40,974 nucleotides of DNA from Kiritimatiellia bacterium (GTDB lineage: Bacteria > Verrucomicrobiota > Kiritimatiellia > JAFGHX01): assembly GCA_016929905.1 (NCBI GenBank), contig JAFGHX010000335.1, positions 1-40,974 on the forward strand, in the 5' to 3' direction. The notes under the pieces are model-generated. The model was given only the letters and a program-made list of their open reading frames with translations. It was not told where the DNA came from and did not search any database. Shown piece after piece: positions 14,534 to 27,200 of the stretch. A program made the position numbers and the translations under genes. Position 1 is the first letter of the stretch. The number at the start of each line of letters is the position of its first letter.

Positions 14534-15063
14534 GGCGCGGCCTCCGGCCGCAGGGCAATGGCGTGGCGGAGCATGGGCGTGCGGGCGTGGATAGCCGGTC
14601 GTGGTCTCCTTGCGCCGGGCCGCCCTGTACGGCCTTCCCTCCGGGGATTAGAGCGGCTCGGGAGTGGGTTGTCAAGGTGGGAAACAGGGGGGGCAGGCGA
14701 GGTAGGGCCGTGGGCGGCACATGCGCCTTGTGGGGACAGGCCGAGGGCGGCGGGTTCTCGGCCTGCAGGCCGTTTGCGCGAGACGCTGCCGTCCGTAGGG
14801 CCGAGACGGCTGCCGGCCATTTTTCAAGACTATATTTAGTATATTATCGCAACAAGATGTGGGGTCTGAAAATCGGCCTCTACGCGCTTGAACGCACGTC
14901 GGTCCCGGCTTTCGGTGAATCTATATGTAGATACATTGGGTTCTTGATTGGATTCGCGTCCTTGCATTCGCACATTCTAAAAAATGCGAGCGGTGTTGGC
15001 AGTGAACGAAGGGGTAGCGGGCGGCCCGGCCAGATCCTGGGGTTAAACACACAAAATATTGTA

Positions 15064-15091
15064 TTGAAACGTCCTTTTTTTGGGGTAGAAT
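15064..15091 (+). promoter_or_regulatory. Sigma-70-type promoter for the giant gene
   Basis: TTGAAA (15064-15069) and TAGAAT (15086-15091), each 5 of 6 to consensus, are spaced 16 bp and lie in an AT-rich patch. Transcription near 15098 gives a leader of about 108 nt. Confidence 0.5.
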
Positions 15092-15172
15092 CACAAGCAG
15101 CCCTACCTTGGTACGTTTCTTGCTGCTGGCTCTTATTATCTGCCATACATGGGGTATGGTCTGTCTTCAACC

Positions 15173-15192
15173 AGCCTGCCAGGGCTTTTTTT
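15173..15192 (+). terminator. Small hairpin plus T7 in the leader of the giant gene, possible attenuator
   Basis: AGCCT (15173-15177) can pair with GGGCT (15182-15186) around GCCA, with one T-G pair, followed by a run of seven T (15186-15192) just before the GGGGGA ribosome-binding region. It looks like a weak intrinsic terminator placed in the 5' leader. The stem is short, so read-through would be high. Confidence 0.3.
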
Positions 15193-15205
15193 GGGGGACC
15201 GGAGC

Positions 15206-15289
15206 ATGAAATCCAGGGCGAGCCGGCGAGCGGTCCGAGTGACGGTACATGTTGTGTTCATGCTGTTTTTCGGTCCTCCGCTCCTGGCG
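15206..15289 (+). other. Signal peptide of the giant protein
   Basis: Basic n-region (MKSRASRRAVR), hydrophobic core (VTVHVVFMLFFGPPLL) and a probable cleavage after AA before TPG, at about residue 28. Indicates Sec export; no lipobox. Confidence 0.8.
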
Positions 15290-18200
15290 GCGACGCCCGG
15301 GCTTCCGTTCACGGAGGATTTCACGACGGGGGATCTGGCGGACACGAACAGCACGACGGCGAACTGGTCGACGGATGCGCAGCGGGTCCGGCTGGCGTGG
15401 CGGCATGCGTGGTACGGGGTGTTTGCGGGCGGGGCCGGGAGCGGGATATCGGCTGACGCACAGTTATCGCCGGCGGTCGCGCTGGGTGACGTGGACGGTG
15501 ACGGTGATCTGGACGTGGTGGTCGGCGTTGAGAGTGAGGCGAATCGCTTGTATCTGAACAATGGGACGTCGGACCCGTTCAACGGCGTAAGCGGTTCGGA
15601 CATTGGGACCGAGACGAATCGCACTCTTTCGATTGCGCTGGGCGACGCAGACGGTGACGGCGATCTGGACGTGGTGGCGGGCAATCACGGGTACGAGGCG
15701 AACCTGCTGTACTTGAACAACGGCACCGCGAGTCCGTTCCAGGACGTGCAGGGGCGTGAGATCACGGGCGACACGAACAAGACGACCGGCATCGCGCTGG
15801 GCGACATGGACGGTGACGGCGATCTGGACGTGGTGGCGGCGAATCAGAGCGAACGGGCCCGTCTGTACTTGAACAACGGCACGCCGGACCCGTTCGCGGG
15901 CGTTGTGGGCAGCGACATCACCACCGACGCGCACAACACGCGCGGGATGGCGCTTGGCGACATCAACGGCGACGGGTATCTGGACTTCGTGCGCGCCAAC
16001 GACGGGCAGGTGAACCGGCTTTACACGAACAACGGCACGGCGAGCCCGTTCGCCGGGGTGGTGGGGACGTCGTTCGGCGCGGAGGCGGACGCCACATACG
16101 GCGTGGCGCTGGGTGACATGAACGGGGACGGGCGTCTGGATATACTGGAGGCGAATTACGATCAGACGAACCGCGTCTATTTCGGTCAGGGCGAGGGAGC
16201 GTTCGGCGACGGGGTGGGCATCACCACGAACGCCGAATCGACATGGGCGTTGTCCGTCAGCGACGTGGACGGCGACGGGGACCTGGACGTGGTGGCGGCC
16301 AATTACAACCAGAACAGCCGGCTCTACCTCAACGTGGGAGCGCCCGACTGGTTCGTCGAGGGCCAGGCGTTCGACTTAAGTGCCTCCACGCGCGGTCTGG
16401 CGATGGGCGATCTGGACGGCGATGGCGCGGCGGACCTCGTGGTAGCGCGCTATTACGGTTCCCAGCCGAATCGGGTGTATCTGAACGGCGCCAAGCGCAA
16501 TCCGTATGCGCTGGCGCAGGGCACGAACCTCACGGCCGACGCGCACGATTCGTATGCGGTGGCCACGGGCGACATGGACGGGGACGGGGATCTCGACGTC
16601 GTGGTGGCGAACGGTTCCGAGAACGTGCTGTACCTGAACAACGGCACGCTCGATCCGTTCGTGGGGATCGACGGCACGAACGTGACGAGCGATTTCGATT
16701 CGACGCGCGCCGTTGCCGTGGGCGACGTGGACGGGGACGGCGATCTGGACGTGGTGGCGGCGAACGACAGTTCGACGGCGAACAGGCTGTACCTGAACAA
16801 CGGGACGGACGACCCGTTCAGCGGGATTGACGGTACCAACATCACGTCGGACGCGGACGACACGTATGCGATAGTGTTGGGCGATGTGGACGGGGACGGC
16901 GACCTGGACGTGGTGGTGGGCAACAGCTACTCGGAGAACAAGCTGTACCTGAACAACGGCACGAGCGACCCGTTCAACGGAATCGCGGGCAGCAACATCA
17001 CGGCGGATACGGACGGCACCTACGCGATCGCGTTGGGCGACGTGGACGGCGACGGCGATCTGGACGTGGTGGCGGGCAACGACAGCTACAACAAGTACTA
17101 CCTGAACAACGGGACGGCGGACCCGTTCCTGGACGCGGCGGGGACGAACGTCACGGACGATTCCTACAACACATACGGGCTCGTCCTGGCCGACATGAAC
17201 GGCGACGGTGCGCTGGACGTGGTGGCGGGCAACTACATGGCCGAGGCCTACGTGTACTACAACACGGGCGGGACGGACCCATTCGATTCCGTCATGGGCG
17301 TGGCGATCGCGGAGAGCGACTCCCCCTACACCTATGGGCTGGCTGTCGGCGACGTGGACGGCGACGGCGACCTCGACGTGGTGCGCGGGACCGACATGGA
17401 CAACCAGGTCCACCTGCAGAACGCGGACGGGACGTTCACCGCGGGGTTTGCGATCACGGCGAGCGAGAACAACACGGAGGATGTCGCGCTGGCGGATATG
17501 GACGGCGACGGGGATCTGGACGTGGTGGCGGTGAACAACTCGACGACGGCGAACAGGCTGTATCTGAACGGCAGCGTGCCGCCTCCCATGATGGGGTGGG
17601 TGGGCGAGCCGCTCACCATCGACACGGACAACAGCCTGGCCGTGGCCCTGGGCGACCTGGACAATGACGGCGATCTGGACGTGGTGGTCGGCAACGACAG
17701 CGGGCGGGAGAACGTGTTGTATCTGAACAACGGCACGCGCCGTCCGTTCGACGGGGTCGACGGCACGAACATCACCTCGGACGCCCACGACACGCGGGCG
17801 CTCGCACTCGGCGACGTGGACGGCGACGGCGATCTGGACGTGATCGCGGGCAACGTGTACGGGCAGAAGAGCCGTTTGTACCTGAACAACGGGACGTCGG
17901 ACCCGTTCAACGGGGTGACGGGGCAGGACGTTTCGAGCGATACCTACACGGTCTTCGCGCTCGTACTGGGCGACGTGGATCGCGACGGCGATCTGGACCT
18001 GATTGCGGGCAGTAACTCGGGCGAGCCGACGCGCCTCTATTTCGGGGACGGGGCCGGCTCGTTCAGCAACGGCGTCAACGTCTCGTCGGACACGTACGAG
18101 ACGCACGGCATCTTTCTCGGGGACGTCGACTCCGACGGGGATCTGGACCTGTTGTGCGCGAACAACTGGAACAACGGCCGGGTGTACCTCAACAACGGGG

Positions 18201-21200
18201 ACGGGACGTTCGATGCGGGGTCGGACATCGATTCCGACGGCGGCTATTCCTACAGCATGGCGGTAGGCGACGTGGACGGGGACGGCGATCTGGACGTGGT
18301 GACGGGCGAGCAGAGCGCGACGAACCGGTTGTACGTGGGCGTGGGCGACGGCACGTTCAGCAACGGGGTGAACATCTCGCTGGACGAGCACACGACCTAC
18401 GGCATCGCGCTGGCGGACATCGACTGTGACGGCGATCTGGACGTGCTGACGGCGGACGAGGGCACCACGAACCGGGTGTACCTCAACCACGGGGACGGGA
18501 CGTTCGAGGAGGGCATCAACCTCACCGAGGACGAGGCGTACAGCCAGGCGCTGGCGGTGGCCGACCTGGACGGCGACGGGCTGCCGGACGTGGTGGTGGC
18601 CAACGGCAGCGCGAGTGAGAACAAGATTTACCGGCGCGTGCTGTGGGACACGGCCCGGGGCAAGGTGACCTCGCTGACGATCGACACGGAGTCCGGCGAC
18701 ATCCCCTACGCGTGTCTGACGGCGGCGGTCGACATGCCCACGAACGCGGCGGTCGCGTTCCGGCTGTCGAACGACGGCGGCGGTACCTGGTGCCACACGG
18801 TGCCGGGCAAGTGGTGCCGGTTCCCGGGCCCGGGCAGCGACCTGCGCTGGGGCGCGGAGCTCAGTTCGCTCTCGCCGGCGGCGTCCCCGTCGCTGCTGCA
18901 GATCGAGGTGGAGGGCGATCCGCTGGTGGCGGAGTTCGACGCGCCATCCTCCGCGGGCGACGAATCGCTGATGCAGGCCTGGCTCAGCGTCTCGCTGAGC
19001 GGGTCGACGAACGTGATGGTCACGGTCGACTACATGCTCACCGGCGGCTCGGCGAGCAACGGGGTGGACTACCTGCTGAGCGACGGGTCCATCACCTTTG
19101 ACCCGGGTGTGACGACCACGGACGTGGTCGTGCAGGTCATGAACGACGGCATGCCGGAACCCGACGAGACGGTGGAGGTCTCGCTGGTGTCTTGCTCGCA
19201 CGGCGTGGTCGGCACGAACGACGTGCACACCTACACGATCGTGAACGACGACGCGCCGTGGGAGTTCGGTTACAGTTTCCGCAAGAAGATACGCATCTGG
19301 GCCGACGTCGTGAGCGGCGCCGCGGATCTGCGCGATTTCCCCGCGCTGATCGAGGTCACCGACCCCGACCTGCGCACGGTGGCAAAGGGCGGACACGTGG
19401 AGCATTCGCAGGGGTTTGACGTCATGTTCACGGCGGCGGACGGCACGACCCGGCTGGACTTCGAACGCGAGTCCTGGACGGGGACGGCCGGCGACTTCAT
19501 CGGCTGGGTCCGTATTCCGGTTCTAGCCTGTGCCGAGGACACGTTTGTCTACGTGTACTACGGCAACGCCTCGATCACGAGTTCGCAGGAAGACGCGGCG
19601 GGTGTGTGGGGTGGCGACTACGCCGGAGTGTGGCACATGAACGAATCGCCGGCGGACCCGACTCCGCAGATCGCGGATTCCACGCGCCACGTCAACGACG
19701 GCACCTGCGAGGGCGGCATGGACGCATTCGACCTGGTCATGGGTCAGATCCACAACTCGCTCGACTTCGACGGCGCGGATGACCGGGTCAACGCGGGCAA
19801 GGACGGCAGCCTGAGCGATCTGACGCAGTTCACCCTGTCGGCGTGGGTGATTCCGGATGTGAACGACGCGACGGACCGGTTCCTGTTCGAGAAGCAGGGC
19901 TGGGCGCTGTTCGTCAACAGCGGCGTGCTCTGCTTCACGCAGGCGTTCAACGCGGCGGCCGGCCACTGGCAGTCCGGCGGCAGCGTCCCGGTGGGCGCGT
20001 GGCACCACGTGGCGGTGGCCTACGACCACACCTCGCTCGCGAACGACCCGGTATTCTACATCGACGGCGTCACGCAGGCGGTGACGGAGGTTGCCACTCC
20101 GGACGGCCTGGTCACGCAGGACACGCTGTTCGATGCGATGATCGCCTCCGCGAGCGGCGTGAGTTTCGACGGTCGGATGGACGAGGTCCGCCTCGAGAAG
20201 GTGGTGCGGTCCCAGGACTGGATGGCGACCGCCTTCACGAACCAGTGTGCGCCGGGCTCATTCTGCAACTGGGGCGCCGAGGAGACACATATGCTGACGG
20301 TGCAGTTCGTGACGCCGGCGGTGGAGGACCTGGAGTCGGAGCCGGCGGCGGACATCGGCGTGGCGTTGAGTCTGACGCCGGGGGTCATGGTGACCGTCGA
20401 CTACTCGGTCGCGGGCGGCACGGCGGCGAGCGGGCTGGACTACGTGCTGGCGGCGGGTACGCTGACCTTCTGGCCGGGCGAGACGGGCACGAACATCGCG
20501 CTGACGATCCTGGACGACTTCGATCCGGAACCCGACGAGACGATCACGGTGGCGCTGGCCAACGCGGTGAACGCCGAGCTGGCGGCGCCGAGCAACCACA
20601 CGTTCACGATTCTGGACGACGACGCGCCATGGCTGGCGGGGTACGGCTACCGCAAGGCGCTGGAGTTGGACTCGGAGCAGGTCGGCGGCGAGTCGGACCT
20701 GACGAACTTCCCGCTGCTCGTGAACGTGACGGACACGAACCTGCGCGCCGTGGTGAACGGCGGGCGCGTGGAACACATGCTGGGCTACGACGTCGTCTTC
20801 ACCACCGCCGACGGCACGAACGTGCTGGACCACGAGCGGGAGCGGTACCTCGGTTCGTCGGGCCTGTACGTCGGCTGGGTGCGCGTGCCGGTGCTGGCCT
20901 GCGAAACGGACACGGTGTTGTACATGTACTACGGCAATCCGGCCGTGACCGGCTCGCAGGAGAACGCGGCCGCGGTCTGGGACGCCGACTACGCGGGCGT
21001 CTGGCACCTGGCGCAGAATCCGGCTGGCGCGGCGCCGCAGTTCCTCGATTCGTCGGCCAACACGAACCACGGCACGGCCGCCGGCACCAGCAACCTGACG
21101 CTGACGGCCTCGCACATCGGGCTGGGGCTCGACTTCCCCGGGACGAACGCCTGGATCGACGTGGCGACCTCCAACTTCGTCAACGCGCTGGACATCACGG

Positions 21201-24200
21201 GTACGCAGTTGACGATGGAGGCGTGGGCGCGCGTGCCGGTCGCCGGCGTGGACAACGACGAAGCGTTGCTGGTGAAAGGCGACGGGAGCCACAATCTGCG
21301 CTACATGCTGGGCGTGGTGGGCAACGCGGCGCAGACGAACGACGCCGCGCACGCGCGGTTGAACTACAACACGAACGGGGTGTCCTTCGTCCGGCTCGAC
21401 GCGCACAATGTCTATCCTCGCAACGCGTGGATCTACGAAGCGGCGACGTACGACGGCGCCGAACTGGTCGTGTACGTGAACGGTGCGCGCGTCGGAAGCG
21501 CGGCGTTCAGCGCCGACATCACCTCGGGGACGGACGACATCTTCTGCATGGGCCGCCGGATAGAAGACGAGCGCTACTTCGAGGGGGTCCTGGACGACGT
21601 GCGGCTTTCGAGCACCGCGCGCAGCGAGGGCTGGCTGGCGACCTGCTACGCGAACGCGGCGATGCCTGGCGCGTTTCTCGAGTTCGGGCTTGAGCAGATC
21701 GGCCCGCCGACGCTCGATTTCGCATCCGCGGCGTCCGCGCGGCTCGAATCGGAGGCGGCCCCGTCGGTCGCGATCACGTTCTATCCCGAGACCGCGCGGA
21801 CCGGAACGGTCGATCTGGTGGTGACCGGCGGCACCGCGGGCATGCCCGCCGATTACGCCGACCCGGCACAGACCCTGACGTTTCTGCCCGGGACCGTATC
21901 GACGAATTTCGTGCTGGCGATCGAGGGCGACCCGAACCAGGAACCGAACGAGACGATCGTGCTGAGCCTGACCAACGTGGTGGACGGCGAACTGGGCACG
22001 GTGACGGTGCATACCTACACGATCGTGGACGACGACGCGCCCTGGCGGCTCGGCTACACGTACCGCAAGGCCGTCGCGCTCGGCGGCGGCGTTGTCGGCG
22101 GCGCGACCGACCTCACCAACTTCCCGGCGCTGGTGAGTCTGACGGACGCGGATCTGCGCCCGGCCGCCGACGGCGGCAAGCTGGAGACGCCGTCCGGTTA
22201 TGACATTCTGTTCACCGACGCGAGCGGCACGAACGGGCTGGCGCACGAGGTGGAACGCTATGAGCCGGGAGTGGGCCGGCTCGTGAGCTGGGTCCGGGTT
22301 CCCGTGCTGTCCACGCAAAGCGACACGGCGTTGTACCTGTACTACGGGAACCGGACGGTGAAGGACTCGCTGGAAGATCCGGCGAGCGTGTGGGCGGATT
22401 ACGCCGCCGTATGGCACCTGGCGGATGACGGCGGGCTGCAACCCGATTCGTCCGGGAACGACCGGATAGGATTGGTGAAGGGGGACCCGGCGTTCGTGGC
22501 GAACGGCCGGATCGGGCCGTGCCTCAACTTCGACGGGGCGGGCGACTTCCTGTCGGTGTCGAACCTGTCGTACAACTCCGTCGGTCAGATCACGGAGATC
22601 ATGGTGTCGGCCTGGGTGAAAGGGGCGATGGAGGGCGGGCAGATCATCGCTTCCTGGGACGACAGCGAGTACTGGCGGTTCGAACTGGAGTCCGCCTACG
22701 GCGCGGGCAACGTCGGCTGGATCACGGACATGAACGGCGGCGCCGAAGACGCGCTGACTACGGCGGCGGACTACACCGACGGGGTGTGGCATTACGTCTG
22801 CGGCTGGTTCAAGAACGGGGAGACCCCTGACAAGTACATCTTCGTGGACGGGGCAGCCGTCACGAGCAGTACGGCCGGGGTGGCAATCGGCTCCGGCGTC
22901 ACCCGTTACGGATTCGTCGGGATCGGGTCGGAGGCCAGTGTTTTCGACGGGCCGACGGGCCCGTCGAACCAACTCAATGGGATGCTGGACGAGCTGCGCA
23001 TCTGTGACATGGCGCGCGGTCCGGAGTGGATTGCCGCCTGCTACACGAACCAGGCGGGTCCCGACGCCTTCTGCGAGATCGGGCTTGAGCAGACCGGCCC
23101 GGTCACCGCGCAATTCGAGGCGCCGGAATCGGCGGGCAGCGAGACGGAGACGGATCCCTGGCTCGGCGTCTACCTCAACCTGGCTTCTGTGGGTACGGTG
23201 GTGATCGACTACGCGGTCGTGGGCGGCACGGCGAGCAACGGGCTGGATTACGTCCTGAGCGACGGCACGCTTACGTTCGAGCCGGGCGAGACGGAGCTGG
23301 CGCTTCCGATGGTGGTCGTGGACGATCTGTACGAAGAGGACGACGAGACGGTGATCGTGAGCCTGACCGGCGCGGTGAACGCGGAACTGGGGCCGCAGGC
23401 GACGCACTCCTACACCATCGAAGAAAGCCACGGCGCGGATCCGGCCGAGATGGCCGGCCTGCAGCTCTGGTATAAGGCCGACGCGCTGAGCGGCTGTGCC
23501 GACGGCGAACCGGTCGGCACGTGGCCCGATTCCAGCGGGTTTGGCCGGGGCGCGTGGTCGACGACGGTCAGCGTCTTTCCGGTGTACAAGACGGGCATCT
23601 TCGGCGGCGGCCCGGCCCTGCGATTCGACGGTGTGAACGACCGGCTGAACGTGCCGAAGATTTCCGACACGTTCTACGATGGGGTCAGCTTGTTCGTCGT
23701 GGCGGCCGCCAGCTCGAGCGCCGGCATTGCCAAGGACGGGTTCGTGCTCGACAACAATCAGGGCGATGCGGACAGCGCGCACTATTTCGTCTTTCCGCGC
23801 CTGTACTTCTCGGCCGGCTACGCCGAGGCCGCGGTCAACGGGCAGGCCCAGCCGGTCACGTTGCCGGGCGACCCGTCGGGCCTGCACGTCTGGTGTATGG
23901 AGGCGCAGGAAGGCGGTGCGTTCAGGGCCTACAAGGACGGCGTGTCGGGTACGGAGAGCAGCGTCAGCGTCTTTTCGAGCTACCTGGACTACTTCGGCAA
24001 GGTCGGCTGCGGCGCGGACGACTTGACCACGCGTTCTTTGGCGGCGGACTACGCGGAGATCCTGGCGTACGACCGGATGCTGTCGAATGACGAGCGCTGG
24101 GCGATCGAGGCGTATCTGAACCGGAAGTACAACGCGTACGCGACGCCGCCCGACGTCGTCACGGGTGAGGCGACCGGCGTCGGCGCGACGGGTGCGACGC

Positions 24201-27200
24201 TGGCGGGCACGGTGCTGTTTGACGGCAACACGAACCTGCTGGTGCGCGGGTTCGTGTGCGACACGAACCCGGCGCCGGCTGACATCTATGTCGCGCCGGG
24301 CACGGAGACGGGCCCCTACACCTATGCGTGGGGCGACGGCATTCCGGGCACGCGCTACTACGCGGCGGCGTTTGCGAGCAACGCGCTCGGCACGACGTTC
24401 GGCGAGACGGTCAGCTTCGACACCGAAGAGTCGTTCCTGCCCGCGTACGCCTGCCGGCGGCTGATCACGATCGATCCTACGCGGGTCGGCGGCGGTGCGG
24501 ACCTGATCGACTTCCCCGTTCTGGTCAGCCTGACGGAACCGGACCTGGCCTCGACGGGCAACGGCGGGCACGTAGAGCACACGAACGGGTACGACATTGT
24601 CTTCGCCGCGGCTGACGGCGCGACGGGACTCGATCACGAGGTGGAATTGTACAATTGCACCAACGGCACGTACACGGCCTGGGTGCGGGTCCCGGTGCTG
24701 GCCTACGACCGCGCCACGCACCTGTTCCTGTACTACGGGAATGCCGCCGTCACGGAATCGCAGGAGAACGCCACGAACGTGTGGGACACGCACTATGTGG
24801 GCGTGTGGCATTTGAACGAAGACCCGCAAGTCGAGGCGAGCCAGATCGGGGATTCCTCGCGTTACGCCAACGACGGGACGGCCGCGGGCTATGAATCGGA
24901 CGACAGCGTGGCCGGCATCGTGACCTACGCGTTCGAGTCGGACGAGGATGCCGAGTACGTGGATGTGGCGTCCGCCGGCGTGTTGGACGACATCACGAAC
25001 CTGACCGTTGAAGCGTGGGTCAAGCCCATCGTCCTGGACGGCACGTCGCGGCGGGTCTGGTCGAAGGGTACCACGATACGCCGGTTGTACCAGTCGTGGG
25101 GCGACCTGTGGTTCGACCAGGGCTTCGTGACCGGCGCGCATCAGTGGCGGCTGACGAGCGGCGCGCTGACGGTCGGTGCCTGGCAGCAGGTGGCCGTCAC
25201 GTACGACAGCACCTCGGATGCGAACGATGCCGTGCTGTACCTGGACGGCAGCCCCGGCGGCGTCTCGCGCGATATGAGCGGCATGGACGGCATGCAGTCG
25301 GACGCGGCGCAGGTGCTCACCATCAGCGGGACGGGAACCGACGCGTGGAACGGCGGGATCGACGAACTGCGGGTTTCGGACGTCATCCGCTCCGACGGGT
25401 GGATCGCGACGGGCTACACCAATGTGGTCGACCCGGCCGGGTTCGCGGCGGTCGGCCCGGAGCAGAGCCGGACGGTCGGGTTCACGGAGGAGAAATCGTC
25501 CGGTTCGGAATCCGCCACACCGGCCGTGCTTGAGGTGCGACTCAGTTCCGCCTCGAGCCTGGAGGTGTGTGTCGACTACGCGGTGGCGGGCGGCAGCGCC
25601 ACGGACGGCGTGGACTACACGCTCGTTGCCGGCACGCTCACGTTCGCGGCAGGTCAGACGGCGACGAACATCGAGATCGCCGTCGCCGGCGACGGCGATC
25701 CGGAGCCGGACGAGACCGTTGATCTCCTGCTGAGCAACGCGACGAACGCGACGCTCGCGACAGCGGAGCAGGTGTACACGATTGTCGACGACGATGCCGG
25801 CTGGCTGCCCGGCTACGCCTGTCGCCGCAAAGTGGTGCTGAACGCCGGCCTCGTCAGCGGCACGTCGCCGCTGACGGATTTCCCGTTCCTGCTCGTGCTG
25901 CAGGACTGGTCGCTGCGTGCGGCGATGAACGGCGGGAACCTGGAAAGCCTGGAAGGCTACGACGCGGTGTTCACGGCGTACGACGGCGTGAGCCGGCTCG
26001 ACCACGAGACCGAGTTGTACGACGAGCCGAACGGCGCGATCACCGCCTGGGTCCGGATCCCGAGCCTGCATCATGAGTACGATACGGTCCTGTACCTGTA
26101 CTACGGCAACCCGTACATCGAGGAGTCGCAGGAGAACACGACCAACGTATGGGACGTCAACCACGTCGGCGTCTGGCACCTGACCTGTTCCCCGGACGAT
26201 CCGGAGCCGTCCGCGCCCGACAGCAGCGCGTGGGCGAACGACGGCACGTGTGTGGGGTTGACCGACGCCGACGAGCGGCCTGGCCGGATCGCCGGCGGAC
26301 TCCGGTTCTGGGGCACGAACAGCACCACGCGGATCGACGCCGGGTCGGATTCCGAGCTGGACGACATCACCAACCTCACCTTCTCCGCGTGGTGTCTGGC
26401 GGAAGACCTGGACAACATCGGGGGGCTGTTCGCCAAGGGCGGCAAGCGCATGCTTTACCTCAGGAACGGCGACTCGACCGGCTTTGCGGAGTCGCGGCAC
26501 TACTGGGACCCGGGCGCGGACCTGCTCGGCTGGCGCACGGAAGCGGGCAGCCTGCAGATCGGGCAGTGGCTTCACATCGTGTACCAATACGACAGCACCT
26601 CGACGGGCAACGACGCGGTCTACTACGTGAACGGCGAGACGCAGGCGGTGACGGAGGCGTGGGGCCCGGACGGCGGCACGGCGCACCAGTCGGACGCCGC
26701 CGACGTGCTGCGCATCGGGCGCGGCGAACTGAGCTGGATCAACTCGTTCGACGGGATTCTGGACGAGGTGCGCGTCTCCGACGTGCTGCGCTCCGCGGAT
26801 TGGATCAAGACGGGCTACTCGAACCAGTCGGACCCGGCCTCCGCCGCGCGGCTGGAGGAAGAGTCGGCCCCGCCGCGGGTGGAGTTCGCCTTCGGTACGG
26901 GCGGCGGCATGGCCGGCGGGGGCGGCGAGGACGGTCTTTCGGACGACGAGTCCGTCACGAACAACACGCTCGAGGTGGCGCTTTCGTGGGCGACGAACGT
27001 GACGGTGACGGTCGACTACATCGTCAGCGGCGGCACGGCGACGGGCGGCGGGGCCGATCATGCGATCGAGAACGGCACGCTCACGTTCGATCCCGGCCAG
27101 ACCAGCGCGGAACTCGCCGTGCTCGTCGTCGACGACGACCTGATCGAGGAGGACGAGACGATCGAGATCACGCTCACGAACGCGGTCGGCGCCGTGCTGT

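Larger units (their letters stand above)
14534..15205. other. 672-bp regulatory spacer upstream of the giant gene
   Basis: Divergent spacer between the phosphoesterase/PHP gene and the giant secreted-protein gene. It contains AT-rich patches unlike the surrounding DNA (around 14823-14850 and 15050-15135), a promoter at 15064-15091 and a leader hairpin at 15173-15192. No credible gene was seen; the 96-codon minus frame at 14880-15170 lacks a ribosome-binding site and familiar sequence. Confidence 0.6.

Noticed and set aside
13130..14839. Plus-strand 569-codon frame antisense to the phosphoesterase/PHP gene
   Set aside because: The minus-strand frame has every expected metal-binding motif and a good ribosome site; the plus frame has none.
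14880..15170. Minus-strand 96-codon frame upstream of the giant gene
   Set aside because: No ribosome site, no family resemblance, and it overlaps the probable promoter of the giant gene.
15467..18640. Regular DNA repeats that could suggest a CRISPR or satellite array
   Set aside because: They are in frame, ~150-bp period, and encode VCBS repeats with conserved Ca-binding residues.
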